Below, piece by piece: positions 34,872 to 48,590 of a DNA stretch of 64,000 nucleotides. The notes under the pieces are model-generated. The model searched no databases. It was not told the origin of the DNA and was given only the letters and a program-made list of their open reading frames with translations. A program made the position numbers and the translations under genes. Origin of the DNA: Mya arenaria (Eukaryota > Mollusca > Bivalvia > Myida > Myidae). Numbering within the stretch: position 1 is the stretch's first letter; each line of letters opens with the position of its first letter. The stretch is taken from assembly GCF_026914265.1 (NCBI RefSeq), contig NC_069129.1, positions 19,143,945-19,207,944 of the forward strand, given 5' to 3'.

Positions 34872-35525
34872 AGTGAAGTCGCCTGTGTCAAACGTGTAAT
34901 GAAGCACATTTCAAGAACGTCGCAAATTAGTTAATAAACGTTGCAATATGAAATACGTTCAGTAAACGATAACAAATTTCCATTTCACTTAAGCAATTGT
35001 AACAATTGTAGTTTTAATTGAAATGTAGTGGTTAACCTTTTTAAAAGTGAAACTAGTGTAGTACCGGTGTAGTTATTGTTTTACTGTATGATATCGAAAT
35101 TGCATAGAAAATACATTTATAGTATATAAAAGGTATGTTGGTTTTCGTCGTGTACGAACCAACGCCGGTTAAGTCAAGAGTAAATAACATTAGGCAATAA
35201 AGAACTGAACCACTATACCATCAGGACTTCAGCAAACTAAGAAATATTTTGCCAACTTAACCACACATTGATAAAATCTCGTGATAATGTCATTAAACCG
35301 ATAACCCAACAACAAAGCTGTTTTCGCTAATATATAAATCTTAGTCTTCAAAACGATATTTGAGCAATCATCACTAATTATTTAATCCTAAGTAGCACTA
35401 AGGCTTTAAGTGAAACGAAAACTTTCAACATTTAATAAACATAAACCATACTGCAATGTTTATTTTCTTATTCACGACGTTCTTGAAATGCGCTTAATTT
35501 CACGTTTGGCTAAAGCGACGTCATT
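34872..35525. mobile_element. MITE inside intron 1 of copy 3
   Basis: Inverted arms of about 75 bp: left 'gaagtcgcctgtgtcaaacg' with 'catttcaagaacgtcg', right their complement near 35455-35522. No coding potential. It accounts for about half of the 1,391-bp intron. Confidence 0.75.
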
Positions 35526-35723
35526 TGTGTAAATTCAGTGAAAAACGTACACTTAACACAGTAGTTACGCTGATTGTGTTCTGCACAAATGGTAAACTGT
35601 ATATTCATCTGTCATCCGTGGAGAAAAAAATAGAACAAGGAACAATTGAAATTGTACACATACAGCTAACTTTTTTCCGACCTTTAGTTTGTGATATGTA
35701 AAGAACTATATGTGAATTTGCAG

Positions 35724-36382
35724 ATGGTGCATCACCTGTGGTTTATGGAGACAAGCATTGATAGGGTTTCATACAAATCCGAGGGAACTGGTATGGCATA
35801 AGCTTCAATCATGAGAATGGCCGAAAAATCACATGAACCTAGCTGAAGTATTTATGCTGCAAAATTGGGATAAAGCTAACATGAACACAAATGATTTATC
35901 AGTGGCGTTGACAGTTACGAAAAAGTGCTCAGTCTTTCCACCCACAATATTGCCTTTGGCTGATAAACTCCGAAAAAGCAGAAACAAGATAGCTCACACA
36001 ACATCACTCGATGAACATGACAACCAAACAGTATTTTATAACATAAAGCAGGTTATTCAACATGCAGATGTGGTCAACTACTTACAGAATCCCCACGAGA
36101 TACAAAATATCATCAATGACCTTGAAAATGGTGACCTTTTTAAATTTGAAAACGAGTTAAAAGAAATAGTGAAGAACACGAATGAAGTGAAAAAGAGACT
36201 GATTACTCTTGATACAAAGCTTAACATGGTACATGAAGACCAATCGAATACGTTTAGAACTATTCAACGGAGTGTCATAGCAACGTGTATGGTCGCTTTG
36301 GCTGCTGTACTGGTGTCAGTAAAACCAGACTTGCAGAGGACCTTCAAAATTTTACACTTTAAACCACCCATGGAGAAAACGG
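35724..36382 (+). pseudogene. Exon 2 of copy 3: HEPN core, coiled coil, membrane segment
   Basis: Acceptor 'gaatttgcag'. The exon encodes 'WCITCGLWRQALIGFHTNP' and 'EWPKNHMNLAEVFM', then 'LADKLRKSRNKIAH' with the HEPN R-x4-H signature (about 35965-36000). A charged heptad region follows (about 36112-36270), then 'SVIATCMVALAAVLVSV' (36271-36321), a hydrophobic run long enough to span a membrane. It ends 'KPPMEKTG' at a phase-1 donor. One in-frame TGA (35812-35814) stands where the copy at 59.8 kb has TTG. DZIP3-like HEPN is the best match from memory; a profile search would settle it. Confidence 0.8.
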
Positions 36383-36622
36383 GTCAGATATTTTACCATT
36401 ACATTATATCATATATTCATTTCAAGATTAGTTGAATAAATTATTAAGACCATTTTAAAGTTACTACGTCAAATTTTTTACCCTAAAGTTTTCCCGATAA
36501 TGCATCTGAAAACACTTTGAACAAAATAATTATCTTTATTTTATTTTATGATAGCGAGAAATTGCAGAAAAAATAAGGTTTCGACATAAAATGATTATGA
36601 TAAAATAAGTAATATTTTACAG

Positions 36623-37901
36623 GCTGTCTGCAGGAGTATTCGCCTATTTTTCCAAAATCGCCACTGCTTGTGGATTTCTTCAAATATCATGGACCTCTCG
36701 TTGGGCGGATATGGATGTTTAAGTTATTAGAGGAAGAACTGAAAAAAACAAAGAAAAATGGCATCCTATTGGAAGCTGACATGGGTTATGGGAAATCCGC
36801 TGTTGCTGCACACATTATCTGTGCCAAAGAGGGTGACACAGGTATAGAACTGAGAAAAAGGCTTATTGCTTTTCATGTTTGTAAATTTGATGTTAAGAAA
36901 ACACACGACGCCGGCATCTTTATTCAACGACTAGTTTTAATGATCTCAAACAATATTCCAGAATTTAATGAGACTGTAAACGAATAATGTTTACATTCCT
37001 TCAAAACCGGTCAATGTGCCTCTGATCCGTTTGGTTGCATTGACGAATGCATTATTTTCCCTTTAAAACGAACGAATATAACTGATGGAAGTGAATAATA
37101 CAGACTCATAATAATCGATGCTTTGGATGAATGCCATGAAACATTTTCGTTTGAAAAAAGTAACAAAATTTTCAATCTCATGGAACGCCGTGCACATATG
37201 TTACCAAGTTGGATCAGGTTGCTCGTAACGAGTAGAAGGCTACCACGTAATGGAAGACTTAAATACAATTTAGTTAGAACTTACTTTCATAACCTTGAAA
37301 CCCGGAATTTAAATGACATAGATCTATATTTAAACCAGTCTTTTAGAGAAAAAAGCGTTACAATTTTCCAGCTTGCTGTTAATGCTGATTATACAAAACC
37401 GAACCAGATAAGTAATTTGAGGAGATATTATCAAGACCAGTTTGATAGATGGTATGATCACGGGTTCGATTTTTCGAACTCGATTTTGGAAGCCTTGGTG
37501 ACGACTTATCTTAAAAAAACTCCAGATAATATACGTAACGTGATTTCTTCAAATGCTGTCAACAAGTTATCACTTTCCATGTTTGAAAAGGAGCTATCCA
37601 TTATACAACAGTTCACAAATATTATTGATGGCGAAATTGAGTTCAAACATTTTTCGTTGTTCAAGTGGCTTGAAGAAGAGTGCCCCGATGAGAAATATAG
37701 ACTATCCCTTTCAAATGGTCATCAGGCCAATGCGCACTATATTCTGCATGAACTGAATACTTCTAATTTTACTTTTGACGTCACCGATTTACTTTTACAC
37801 ATACAATCTGCTAATGAGGGTTTGGATCTAAGAGAACAGTTTATGAACCTACCAAAAATGTGATCTCTAGAATGGAGGAGAATTTTTAAGAAGATCCTGT
37901 G
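36623..37901 (+). pseudogene. Exon 3 of copy 3: TANC-like STAND NTPase
   Basis: Acceptor 'attttacag', phase 1. Encodes 'YHGPLVGRIWMFKLLEEELK', Walker A 'ADMGYGKSA' (about 36775-36801), 'RLIAFHVCKFD', Walker B 'RLIIIDALDEC' (about 37101-37133) and 'LLVTSRRLP' with the arginine pair of sensor 1. A helical region to 'FKHFSLFKWLEEECPD' follows. In-frame stops occur at 36985, 37096 and 37861; otherwise the frame is continuous. The last codon is split by the 81-bp intron. The family switches state on nucleotide exchange; catalytic lysine and acidic residues are all present. Confidence 0.88.
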
Positions 37902-37982
37902 GTAAGAATAATTAAAAAGAGGAACAATGAAAGAAATACCGGAGATACTTTTCCACCACTTTCCAGGTGGCAATCACTTTAG
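37902..37982 (+). other. 81-bp intron, phase 2, copy 3
   Basis: GTAAGA to CTTTAG. It holds TAA codons in the upstream frame ('W-stop-E-stop'), which are harmless if spliced. The joined frame reads 'ILC-AENISVGFIAAENG'. Same position and phase as the 79-bp intron of copy 2. Confidence 0.85.
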
Positions 37983-40900
37983 TGCTGAAAACATTTCGGT
38001 GGGATTTATTGCTGCAGAAAACGGATATACATACGCTTTAAAGCAACTGCTAAATCACGGAGCGGATATACACTTTCGCATGCCAATGTTTACTAATATT
38101 TTAACGATGAATGACGCTGTGGAGATAGCAACTAATTTTAAGCACTGGAATTATGGGTTGCTAGACATAGCTGCACAACATGGACATACGGAGACAGTCA
38201 AACTAATTTTACACGATGACTTATTCTCATCATATAGGTTGCATGAACGGAACGGATTGAACCTCTCAACATGGCATCTTGCTTGTATGTTTAATCGTAT
38301 CGAAGCGGTTAAAGTGTTTTTACAGTTCAACCGTTCTACTGTGGATTGGAAATACCTGTACATTGCAGCTGAAAAGGGCAATAACGAACCCGTACAACTC
38401 CTCTTAGAAGCAGGAATTTATGACAAATGTGTGTTATGCACAAATGAATTTTACTGGATTCCGGACGGCACAGCTAGAGTACAAGGACACATGATCCCTG
38501 AAAATACTTCGATGTACGTTCTTTTCGATGACTGGAGCGAATTGTCATGTGAATCTGCATTGCATGCGGCTATTCGACATAATCACCTGAAGGTCGCTAG
38601 AGAGTTGTTGAAAAACAGTAAGCATTCATCGCTTCATTGTCTGGATCGAGGAGGTCGCCCTGCTTTAATTGCTGCACTTCAAAGTAATCGTACTGAAATG
38701 GTTGGACCTTTCCTTGAAGTGAGCAACGCTCACACAATAAAAGTTCAATGCCAGAAAATGCCGTTGTTAAAAGACAATATACAAATACACCACTTAGAGT
38801 TGTTAAAATTGAACAATATGAAATGCAAATCCGGACACGGTATTGAGCATGCCATTTCGCCGACGTCTGTGGTATTACAGCATATAATTGATCATACACA
38901 TTTTGACTTTAATCGAAGAGACGAAGACGAATGTTTACCCATCCATTATGCAGCCTGTGGAAACAACGTTGAATATCTTCACTTTTTAATGCAATGGCAT
39001 GAGATGCTGTTTGAAAAACATATTTGCTTAAATAACACAAACGATTCATTGTGAAGCATTCGATACCTTCATTTATTTCGTTAGTCATTTTGAGAAGGCA
39101 GTTAAGTATAAATACGGAGAATATTTCCAAAAATATTTATGGTACCTGCTCTCAATGTCAAATAACAATGGACAATACGCTCATGACGCCACTGACAAAA
39201 ACACATGGAGTGAAATGTTTAAAGTTATAATTGAAAAGTTCCACATTGATATTTCAATGATGTCAGATGAAAGTGGTAAAAACATTCTTCATTACATTGT
39301 CACGGTCAAGAACGGTCATTTTAAATTGCTTAGCTATGTGGTATCAAATAAACGCAGTGTTACTTTAGATTTACTACAAAGAGCCCATTAAAGTCCATTT
39401 ATAAGACAGTTTCAAATACTGTATCTAGCAACATATTTGCCTAAGCGCAAACACGTCCGAGCTAAAATAGTATCTTTTATTTTTTTGGCAAAACCACATT
39501 CAGTTCTGCAAGAAATGAAAAAAAACTATCGCCGAGTGAATATTGTTTTTCATTATTATCTCGATTCTTCAATCGATATGGCCACTTTGAAATAGAAGAC
39601 AAGAAGGTTATTTTGCAACATCTTCTAAAAAAAACAGCTTTAATTTAGTTGAGATTTACCTTAAACACATTATGTCAAGGGAAACAATATTCAACACAAA
39701 TGTGTTTGCTGCCATTCTGGACTTCGACAGCACTGGATATATAACAACACAATATATGTTATTTGTTCTACATGACATTAAGATGCAGCAAACAATTGAA
39801 TTGGAAAGATATGAGTTTTGTTTGTGTTCTACATGTCAGAGACTACGCATTAACTGCTTAGCACATAAGTTCACGCGTAAAATCTCACGATTTCAAGGCA
39901 ATCTTAATAGCCATTTCGGCAATATATATGCCACAACATGTCTAAGTGTATTTAAACTGATGATATCACTCACAGATCAAAGAATATTATCATCTTGTGT
40001 GGATCAACAAGGATTGAATGTCTAAGAAGAAGCTGTTTACAGTAAGTCAGCAATGTTAATGAAATTGTTCATGGACAAAGGTGTTCAAACTAAAGTATCT
40101 CCAAATGAACTCATACTCATATCATATAAGCAAAACGATCACATAGAGAAATTACCAGTTACCTTATTAAATGCCACATCTCCTGACTTGACAAATATGG
40201 TAGATTATCATTTTTATACATATGAACAAATCATAAAAATATTTAATACACCAACAGCCACGACAAGTCGTATACAAGGTAACGCTGAATTACTTCTCCT
40301 TATGAAGAACAATAATGTTAGTTTTTTTTTCAAAATCCGTTTTTTTCTTCCTGAAAGAAATGATCATTTTTACGCCAACTTCCTTGATATTTTCAATAAA
40401 CGTATACCAGTGTCCTTTGTTTGCAATGAAATGGCTGCAAATTTCTCATTTATTCATTTATTGTCCCTGCACGGCTATTCAAAATCGATAGAAACATGCG
40501 TCAAATATTTTGGAAGGGGTATTTTGACTTGTTTAAATATTGATCACTTCACTCCGTTATATCTTTCTCTTATTTTTGACAGGAAAAACAAAACCGTTAA
40601 TACTATTTTGGAAAACAGTGACAACAAACAACTCGTATTTCCTAGGAAAAACGCAGAAAAGCATTTTGTGTATAATCTAGCAACAAAATTCTATTTTTCA
40701 AAAGGAGAAAACCGTAGATCTCTGTGTTTTTTACAATTTTTGAAAAGACCACTTAAGAGCCCATATAAGACGATTCAACAATACAAGTGTTTCAAATCAT
40801 ATGAAAATTCCAGTGTTAAAACGAGCATATTTAAACCATTTGTGAATGACCTTAAATTTACAATTCATCATCTTTCATTTGAAAAACTTCGCCAATCGTT

Positions 40901-41600
40901 TCTAGAAAAAAATAAGAGTTTGAACTTATTTTGGGGTACTACTTACGCAGATGCTCTTCTCTTAATTAAAGATGGGAAAATAACTTATCAAAGCTATTCT
41001 CAAATGTTGAAACAAAAACGTTTTATATGCATTCAGTATATAAGTATATTAAAACTATCGGCAAAGAAAAGACATATAACCGTTATTTCAGATGAAGTTT
41101 TGGACGTTGAAGGGAAAACTCTTGTTATTACAAAGCTTGAAAAGCATTTCCTGAAAAAAATAGTTTCCAAACGGTTCGAAGACCTTTGTAAAAATAACTT
41201 GGACGATTTTGCATCAGTCGTGTTTGACGAAAAAGGTTTTTCGAAAATGAGGTATGAGACTATGAGTTTGTATAATCAGTTTTATATTTCTGCGAAAAAG
41301 TATTTTCAAAAACTATTTCTAGGTAGGATATTCATGCAATCACCTTACTTAAATTTATTTTTAGTACAAAAGTTCAAAACAATAGTCCGTAATGACAACG
41401 ACTTTAAGATGTTTTCCGATAATGTAGTATACAAACACAAGTACATGGATGCAATAAAAGTGCTTCCACTTGTACAGTTTTCATTTCGACATAATTTAAC
41501 AGTTCAGTGGGAATATTTAAAGACGTTATCGCCTAACTTAGACTATATAATTTCGTCTATGTCAAGCGAACAAAAACGCAATGTTTATAAAAAATTATGA
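37983..41600 (+). pseudogene. Exon 4 of copy 3: ankyrin-repeat C-terminus
   Basis: Starts 'AENISVGFIAAENGYTYALK' and continues with ankyrin-type helices: 'LLDIAAQHGHTETVKLIL', 'YLYIAAEKGNNEPVQLLLEA', 'ESALHAAIRHNHLKVARELL', 'LPIHYAACGNNVEYLHFLMQ', 'ILHYIVTVKNGHFKLLSYVV', 'MLMKLFMDKGVQTKVSP', 'FIHLLSLHGYSKSIETCVKY'. The last 250-300 codons (from about 40635) are a distinct lysine- and aromatic-rich region of unknown type, missing from the edge copy. Open pieces are 37983-39054, 39155-39391, 39672-40025 and 40053-41600. A 14-bp deletion near 39050 relative to copy 2 causes the first frame change. Confidence 0.85.
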
Positions 41601-43530
41601 TTGCTCATGAAGGCGATAATTAATTGTTTAGTCTCTAAGGAAGATTGATTACCATAGAAACTTGTCTTAAAACATTCATGACGCACATTGGTTTCCTAAG
41701 AGTCTTAATGTATTTAATACAAACAGTGATTGTAGTATTACACAATAACTTGTATAGTAATATGCAAATGTAATTAAGGCTATGTAATTTTAAATCCATG
41801 ACTTGTATAGTATAGACAATCACTGTTTGGTTTGAATAAACACCATTTGTAGTAAGAATGTATATGCAAATGGGTTAACCAAGAACTTATTTGATTGTCT
41901 GTTTTCTGTTGCTATCGTGATTTATTGTTAAAATGCTATTATGGGTTGGCATGTTTTTTAATTCATGGTCATTATCAATGTCAGGTTGTACATTGACTGT
42001 TTTTACTTTATAATGTTCATGGTGTTGAAATTATATGAATTTATATGTTAGTGTTACTTTATTCTTCATTGTATTCAAATTAATGTTGACTCCGATGCGA
42101 CTTGTATTTTTAATTTTGGAAGTATTGATACTATTGGGAGAAGTGTGAGGTTATTCGCATATAATCAAGTTACTCCAAGAACTCTCCAGTAAACTCTTGT
42201 TCCGGTGAACACTTGTTTCACTGTCCGTCCTTGGGCGGTTATATCATCATAAATTGATATTGCTATTTTGATGCGTGTGTGGACTGTTTATGGTGTTTGT
42301 ACGTTTGTGTCTCTCGTTTAATGTCGATTGGGCCCATACCTTGTGCATCTTAACATGGTTTATATTTGATCATTTGATTATTGGGATTGTTTCTGTAGTT
42401 TTCATTGTAATATGAATAATACATCTTAAATGCTTTATTATTTGTTTTGTTTTCATATATGACGTTGTTTGTGAAAATGAGTTATGTGATCATCAAAAAA
42501 CAAATTTAACATGCGAATTCTTAATAAAATAAAATAAAACATTTAACAGTTAGAAATGAAAACGAAGAGTTTTATTTATTTATATGGGAGGATACTTATT
42601 ACGTATGGTTATTTTCAATACAATTGTACCGTATGTCTTCGAGTGTTAATTTTACAACTAAAGCCAATATTAAAAGAAATAAAAATAATGTACAAGTATG
42701 ATTAAATGTGGCCATCATTTAACGGTACATTACGGCACGTGAACATAACTATAATTATTTCTTAATTATTATTCGTATGACGTTTTACTTTGTTTATGTT
42801 TGTTTATATTTACTATGTCCGTGTATGACGAAAAACAATAAAGTTTAAGGGTAAACATCAATAAATCTTCTTCATCTTCTTCTTCTGATTATTTTTATTG
42901 ACCAAATTAAAGGGGCCACCATATCTTTGTACATTATTGTTTCTGATAATGTCATCAAAATCTATTAGAACTTTAAATTACGTGGTGAATTAAAGACCTA
43001 CTCAAAAGACCTTTCTAGCAAGGAATAGAAGGAAATTAAAAAAACTTGTTTTACCTACATAATGCTACTAACGACTTTTCTGTTTAAAATGTATTCTATT
43101 ATTAATTTATACTCCTGAAAATACAAAGCCATTTCACAGTGGTATGTCAACTAGCGTAATTGTGCTCGTGTGGACTGGCCGTGCAGTCGGGTAAACTAAG
43201 TGATGTTATCATTGTACACACTGTGATTTTTTGTAAATACTTTTTTCCATATGTTACCTTTTTAAAACTATATGCTTTTATTTTCAGGTTACCAATTTGT
43301 GCTATGCATTGTTATGAATATTTTGTAAATGTTGGTTTCAACATGTTCATTTCATGAAAATAAGATCATCTTCTTCTGTAAAAGCAGTTGAATATACTAA
43401 CGTGGTTGTCTTATTAAGGATAAGTGCTTTTATAAATGATTCAATATACAGTGTACGTCATACATGTAAATGTCGCAATGAAACTAAACAAATATATTGA
43501 TATTTTAATGGAGAAATATAGATAAAAAAC
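41601..43530. other. 3' flank of copy 3; no further gene
   Basis: 41610-41950 aligns with the 3' flank of copy 2 (21166-21411), so the duplication included downstream DNA. The remainder is AT-rich; a GC-richer patch at about 42180-42340 ('gtccgtccttgggcgg') may be an old repeat. Frames 41635-41823 (-) and 43160-43357 are not supported. Confidence 0.45.
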
Positions 43531-43538
43531 TTAATGAA

Positions 43539-45120
<1,582 letters not shown>

Positions 45121-46060
45121 TGTTTTTACATAATTTGAGATATGGTAGAGAAATCAGGTTTGTTTACACCGGAAGTAGCACTTAATGCGTTTTCAAACTG
45201 AGTCACTTTATTTATAAATTATTTTGAACGGACAAGCAATTGCAACTGAAAGATAATTAATATTTAACATATATTTGTGAATTCAAGCATAACTTCATCC
45301 GATTTGGAAAATCGTCATTAAAATGAAGTATTTTTAGTCCATAATATCGCTCGAGTACAGGGTCATTTTACGGAGCGGTTTAGATGTTTCCTTAAACACT
45401 TGCATAGGTCTTTCCTATGCAGAAATCTGGCCGATGTAAGATGTCGTAATTCGATTAACACACCACAAACAGTATTCATTTTTTTATCGGAATACGCGCA
45501 TGGTGAAATGTTGGAATATTAAACTTTAAAGGTTATATATTTTATTTAGCATTTTAATCCGACAATCAAGAAACGCAATTGACGAGGCCTAAATGAGAAG
45601 CTTCACACCGTAAGGCGAAAATTAGAACTACTGAACATCTTATGAACGATAGTATTTCTGAAAAGAAAGAAATCCGTAGATTGCTTGTTATCCTAGAAAA
45701 TAAATTAATAAATTAATGTCATGATTATTTGTTACATAAACCTCTCCTCCACTTCCGTTGTCTAACATGATAATTGATGTGATAATGATGAAATCACGCA
45801 ATATTGGTCAAAGCAATAAAATTCAATGTTCAAAAGATCCCCGTTATTTGAAAAAAGAGTACATGTTTTTGTACATAGTACGCAGGAACTGCTAAGAAAA
45901 CGAGTACATAAAAAAGCGATGAATGTGAAAATGTGTTAATAAAGGAGTACATGAAGGAGTGGTTAAAAAAGATCGTACATTTTACTTGTAACACTCAACA
46001 AAGAAAACGATTGTACTTGGTATTAAAGCATTCAACGTAATATAATACCAAAACTATTTA
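45121..46060. other. No gene recognised; 5' flank of family copy 4
   Basis: AT-rich, no coding or repeat signal beyond short runs. Confidence 0.45.
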
Positions 46061-46064
46061 ATGC

Positions 46065-46073
46065 TATAAATAG
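46065..46073 (+). promoter_or_regulatory. TATA box of family copy 4
   Basis: TATAAATAG 44 bases before the relic ATG at 46109, matching the motif before copy 3. Confidence 0.55.
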
Positions 46074-46239
46074 GCACGCTTTATTAGTGGATATCGAAAA
46101 TAAACAAAATGGCGAACGTTAAGGTAAAGGATTTACCAAAGGAAGAAGACACAAAAAAATATGTTTCTTGTATTGTAGCTCTCCATAAAACTTTGGTGAA
46201 TGCACTACGGATACATAATATACATTATTCAAATGCCAA

Positions 46240-47090
46240 TTGAAACATTGTCAGAAAGCCATAAAATCAAATGTCATCATCTGTTTTATGAAGGCTTTTA
46301 ATGCTTCAACCACTTTGCTGTGGTTCAGCTTGTGTTCTTCAACATCTGTTGTTTTAGCACCTAATGCTTACAACTCTTCAGATTTAATCATTGGCAGGAG
46401 ACAGTTATCAAACCCACTGACAGGTTAACCCATTTTCCGCACGTTTTTGCATTGGTATGTCTTTACTCATTTAGGAAGAAAAATGGCTTTGTGATAAGTG
46501 GCTCATTTACTTCAAACGCTGTTATTTTTTTATTTTTCTGCATTTTTCACCATAACAGCATATGTATGTGCGGCAAGCAACGCAATTCTTCGCGGTTGAA
46601 ATTATCAACAATTTCCGCCAACTGGCATATATCTCGTTGATTAAATACAGTTTGAGCAAGGTCTGAAACCTAAAGCCAAAGTATCTTGTATCTCTTAGAG
46701 GATCGCATTTAATCAGTTCACATTTTTCCTGCCAACACCAAGCCTCAAGAAGTTCTGACGAAGGCTCTTTCTTAACCTTCAAATGATGCAGGGGTCGCAA
46801 TAACAGCAGCCATTTTGATTCAGCAGCAGTTTATGGGCAAAAACATGTGGGAAAAAACCAAATTGCCTGACAAATGACATGACATATAGTTTGGCTTGCT
46901 CCCAGTAGGAGGGACTCGAATAGTCCGTAACGACATAATCCTGCATAGATAGCTTTTCAACAAAGTGGGCGTCAAAAGGTCATCAACACTGTTCTCCTGA
47001 TCGTTTGGCTTGCATTTTCGCAAAGTTAGAGCGTCTTTGTCTCTTATTAGTTGAATATGCAATATGTTAAGAAGTAAAGCACACACAGAG
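46240..47090 (-). pseudogene. Helitron Rep (HUH) fragment
   Basis: Minus-strand pieces in order: 'LTLRKCKPNDQENSVDDLLT' (about 47020), 'SSPSYWEQAKLYVMSFVRQF' (about 46910-46850), 'EKCELIKCDPLRDTRYFGFR' (about 46730-46670), and 'LPHIHMLLW' (about 46570-46545). The last is the H-x-H core of the HUH rolling-circle nuclease, and the preceding blocks match the Helitron N-terminal helicase-like domain. Frames switch at least twice and stops are present. The tyrosine and helicase regions were not found; the fragment ends close to the exon-1 relic at 46195. Decayed and inactive. Confidence 0.75.
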
Positions 47091-47099
47091 CAACTCTTC

Positions 47100-48590
47100 T
47101 GTCGTTATTTCTGAATTCCCACTTACAAATTGAACTAATTGTATACTGAGGCGAAAAAGAGCACTGGCTTTTGTCAGATCATTATTGTCAGCACAATTAC
47201 AATTCTTATGTCCTGAAACATTCCAAATGGGGTGTTTTCTCTGCGGGATCCACTGACATTATTTGATTGAACAACCTGAAATCTTCAGACTGAAGGTAAG
47301 TAATACTATCCTAATTACATAATTGTCTAAATATGTTCATGACTGCCACCCTCTGTCCACAAGTCTGATGCGAGAGCATTACGTACAAAGAGTTCTTTAA
47401 TATCAAAAGCTGCATACTGAAGGTAACTGTTGTCATTTAATCCCTTCCATGAATTAGAAGAACATTATGGTAATTAATGATACTGCAAACGAGGTTTACT
47501 TGCAACAAAGCCTTCATTGACATGTAACCCTTTCCATGAGATGCCCTCGCTCACAAGAAAACGTGGAAAAATGAACAGCAAAGAGCAGAAAAGAGCATAT
47601 GCCTATTTTACACAACAACAATTGAAGATACGATAAGGAATAGCAAAGGAGCATTCATCATGAATGTGGTCAACAACATATTATAGGCAACGGTCCTTTC
47701 GTCTACTCCCATTTTATCATTAACATTGCAGTCCCGTATATGTTAAACAATAGCCATCGAATTGCAAGTCGAAAACCGTCTTCTCAAAATCGATCAACTT
47801 TCGACAGAGCCTTCAAGGGTGTGAATTTCTACAACTAAATGGATGTGACTAATTGATTAACTGATTTGTATTCAAACCATTTCAGTGGGTCATTGACTCC
47901 AACAGTCACATAACGGAAAAAAACTTATTTGAGATGCTATAACACGATGAGAAATCTAATCATTTTTCTTTTAAACTTGAGCTACCTCATTTAGCTACAG
48001 ACAGTAGATACAACAAACTCCTGAGAAATGATACACTGACTATATGTATACCTAAAAGGATTCTTTTAGTGGATTTCCAAATTAGGACATGAAGAAATAT
48101 GTTCATCTAATGCCTTCTTCCATTTGTCCATCAATATCAGACGTTTTTTCTAACAGAAAGTCTGCATTTCTTGTTTGAAAATACTGCATCCACTATTGGA
48201 ACAAACTATGCCAGAGCTGAGATGCACTCGCTAACAAGAAAAGGCTGATAGTTTGAGCACATAACTCAATTTGGAATAATCTTTTTGCCGACGTATTTTC
48301 TGATGTCTTATTTTCAGCATGTGCAAATCAAATTGAACTTGTTTGACTGACGTTCTTTTACTGAAGGAAGCACCCAATGTACGTAGGAACTAACAAAATG
48401 AAATTAAATCTGGACGTTTACCAAGATTGAACGTGCCGTGAGCTGCCACCAAACCATGCTCATCACGAGAATGACTATCAAATACTTGGAAATTATTCAT
48501 GATCAAATCTTTGTAAGATAACAATTTTTATACATGAACCGCAACGGTCAATTTCAAATTTAACGGCCGAAATCTCTGTCAAACAAAAAG
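47100..48590. other. Unidentified insertion DNA within copy 4
   Basis: No family exon is recognisable between the exon-1 relic and 48595. Minus-strand snippets such as 'FDSHSRDEHGLVAAHGTFN' (about 48470) look protein-like and may be upstream parts of the same Helitron, but I cannot place them. Confidence 0.4.

Larger units (their letters stand above)
34124..41600 (+). pseudogene. HEPN-STAND-ankyrin family copy 3, most complete but broken
   Basis: Four exons: 34124-34332, 35724-36382, 36623-37901 and 37983-41600. Their junction phases (2, 1, 2) match exactly, giving an ancestral product of about 1,900 residues. Order: HEPN, coiled coil, hydrophobic segment, STAND NTPase, ankyrin repeats. The HEPN fold with R-x4-H is known from RNA-cutting or RNA-binding proteins, STAND NTPases act as ligand-triggered switches, and ankyrins bind partners; a sensor role is inferred. 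Lesions: TGA at 35812, TAA at 36985 and 37096, TGA at 37861, a 14-bp deletion near 39050, frame damage near 39390-39660, and TAA at 40023. It is therefore a pseudogene, though each domain is still readable. Confidence 0.88.
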
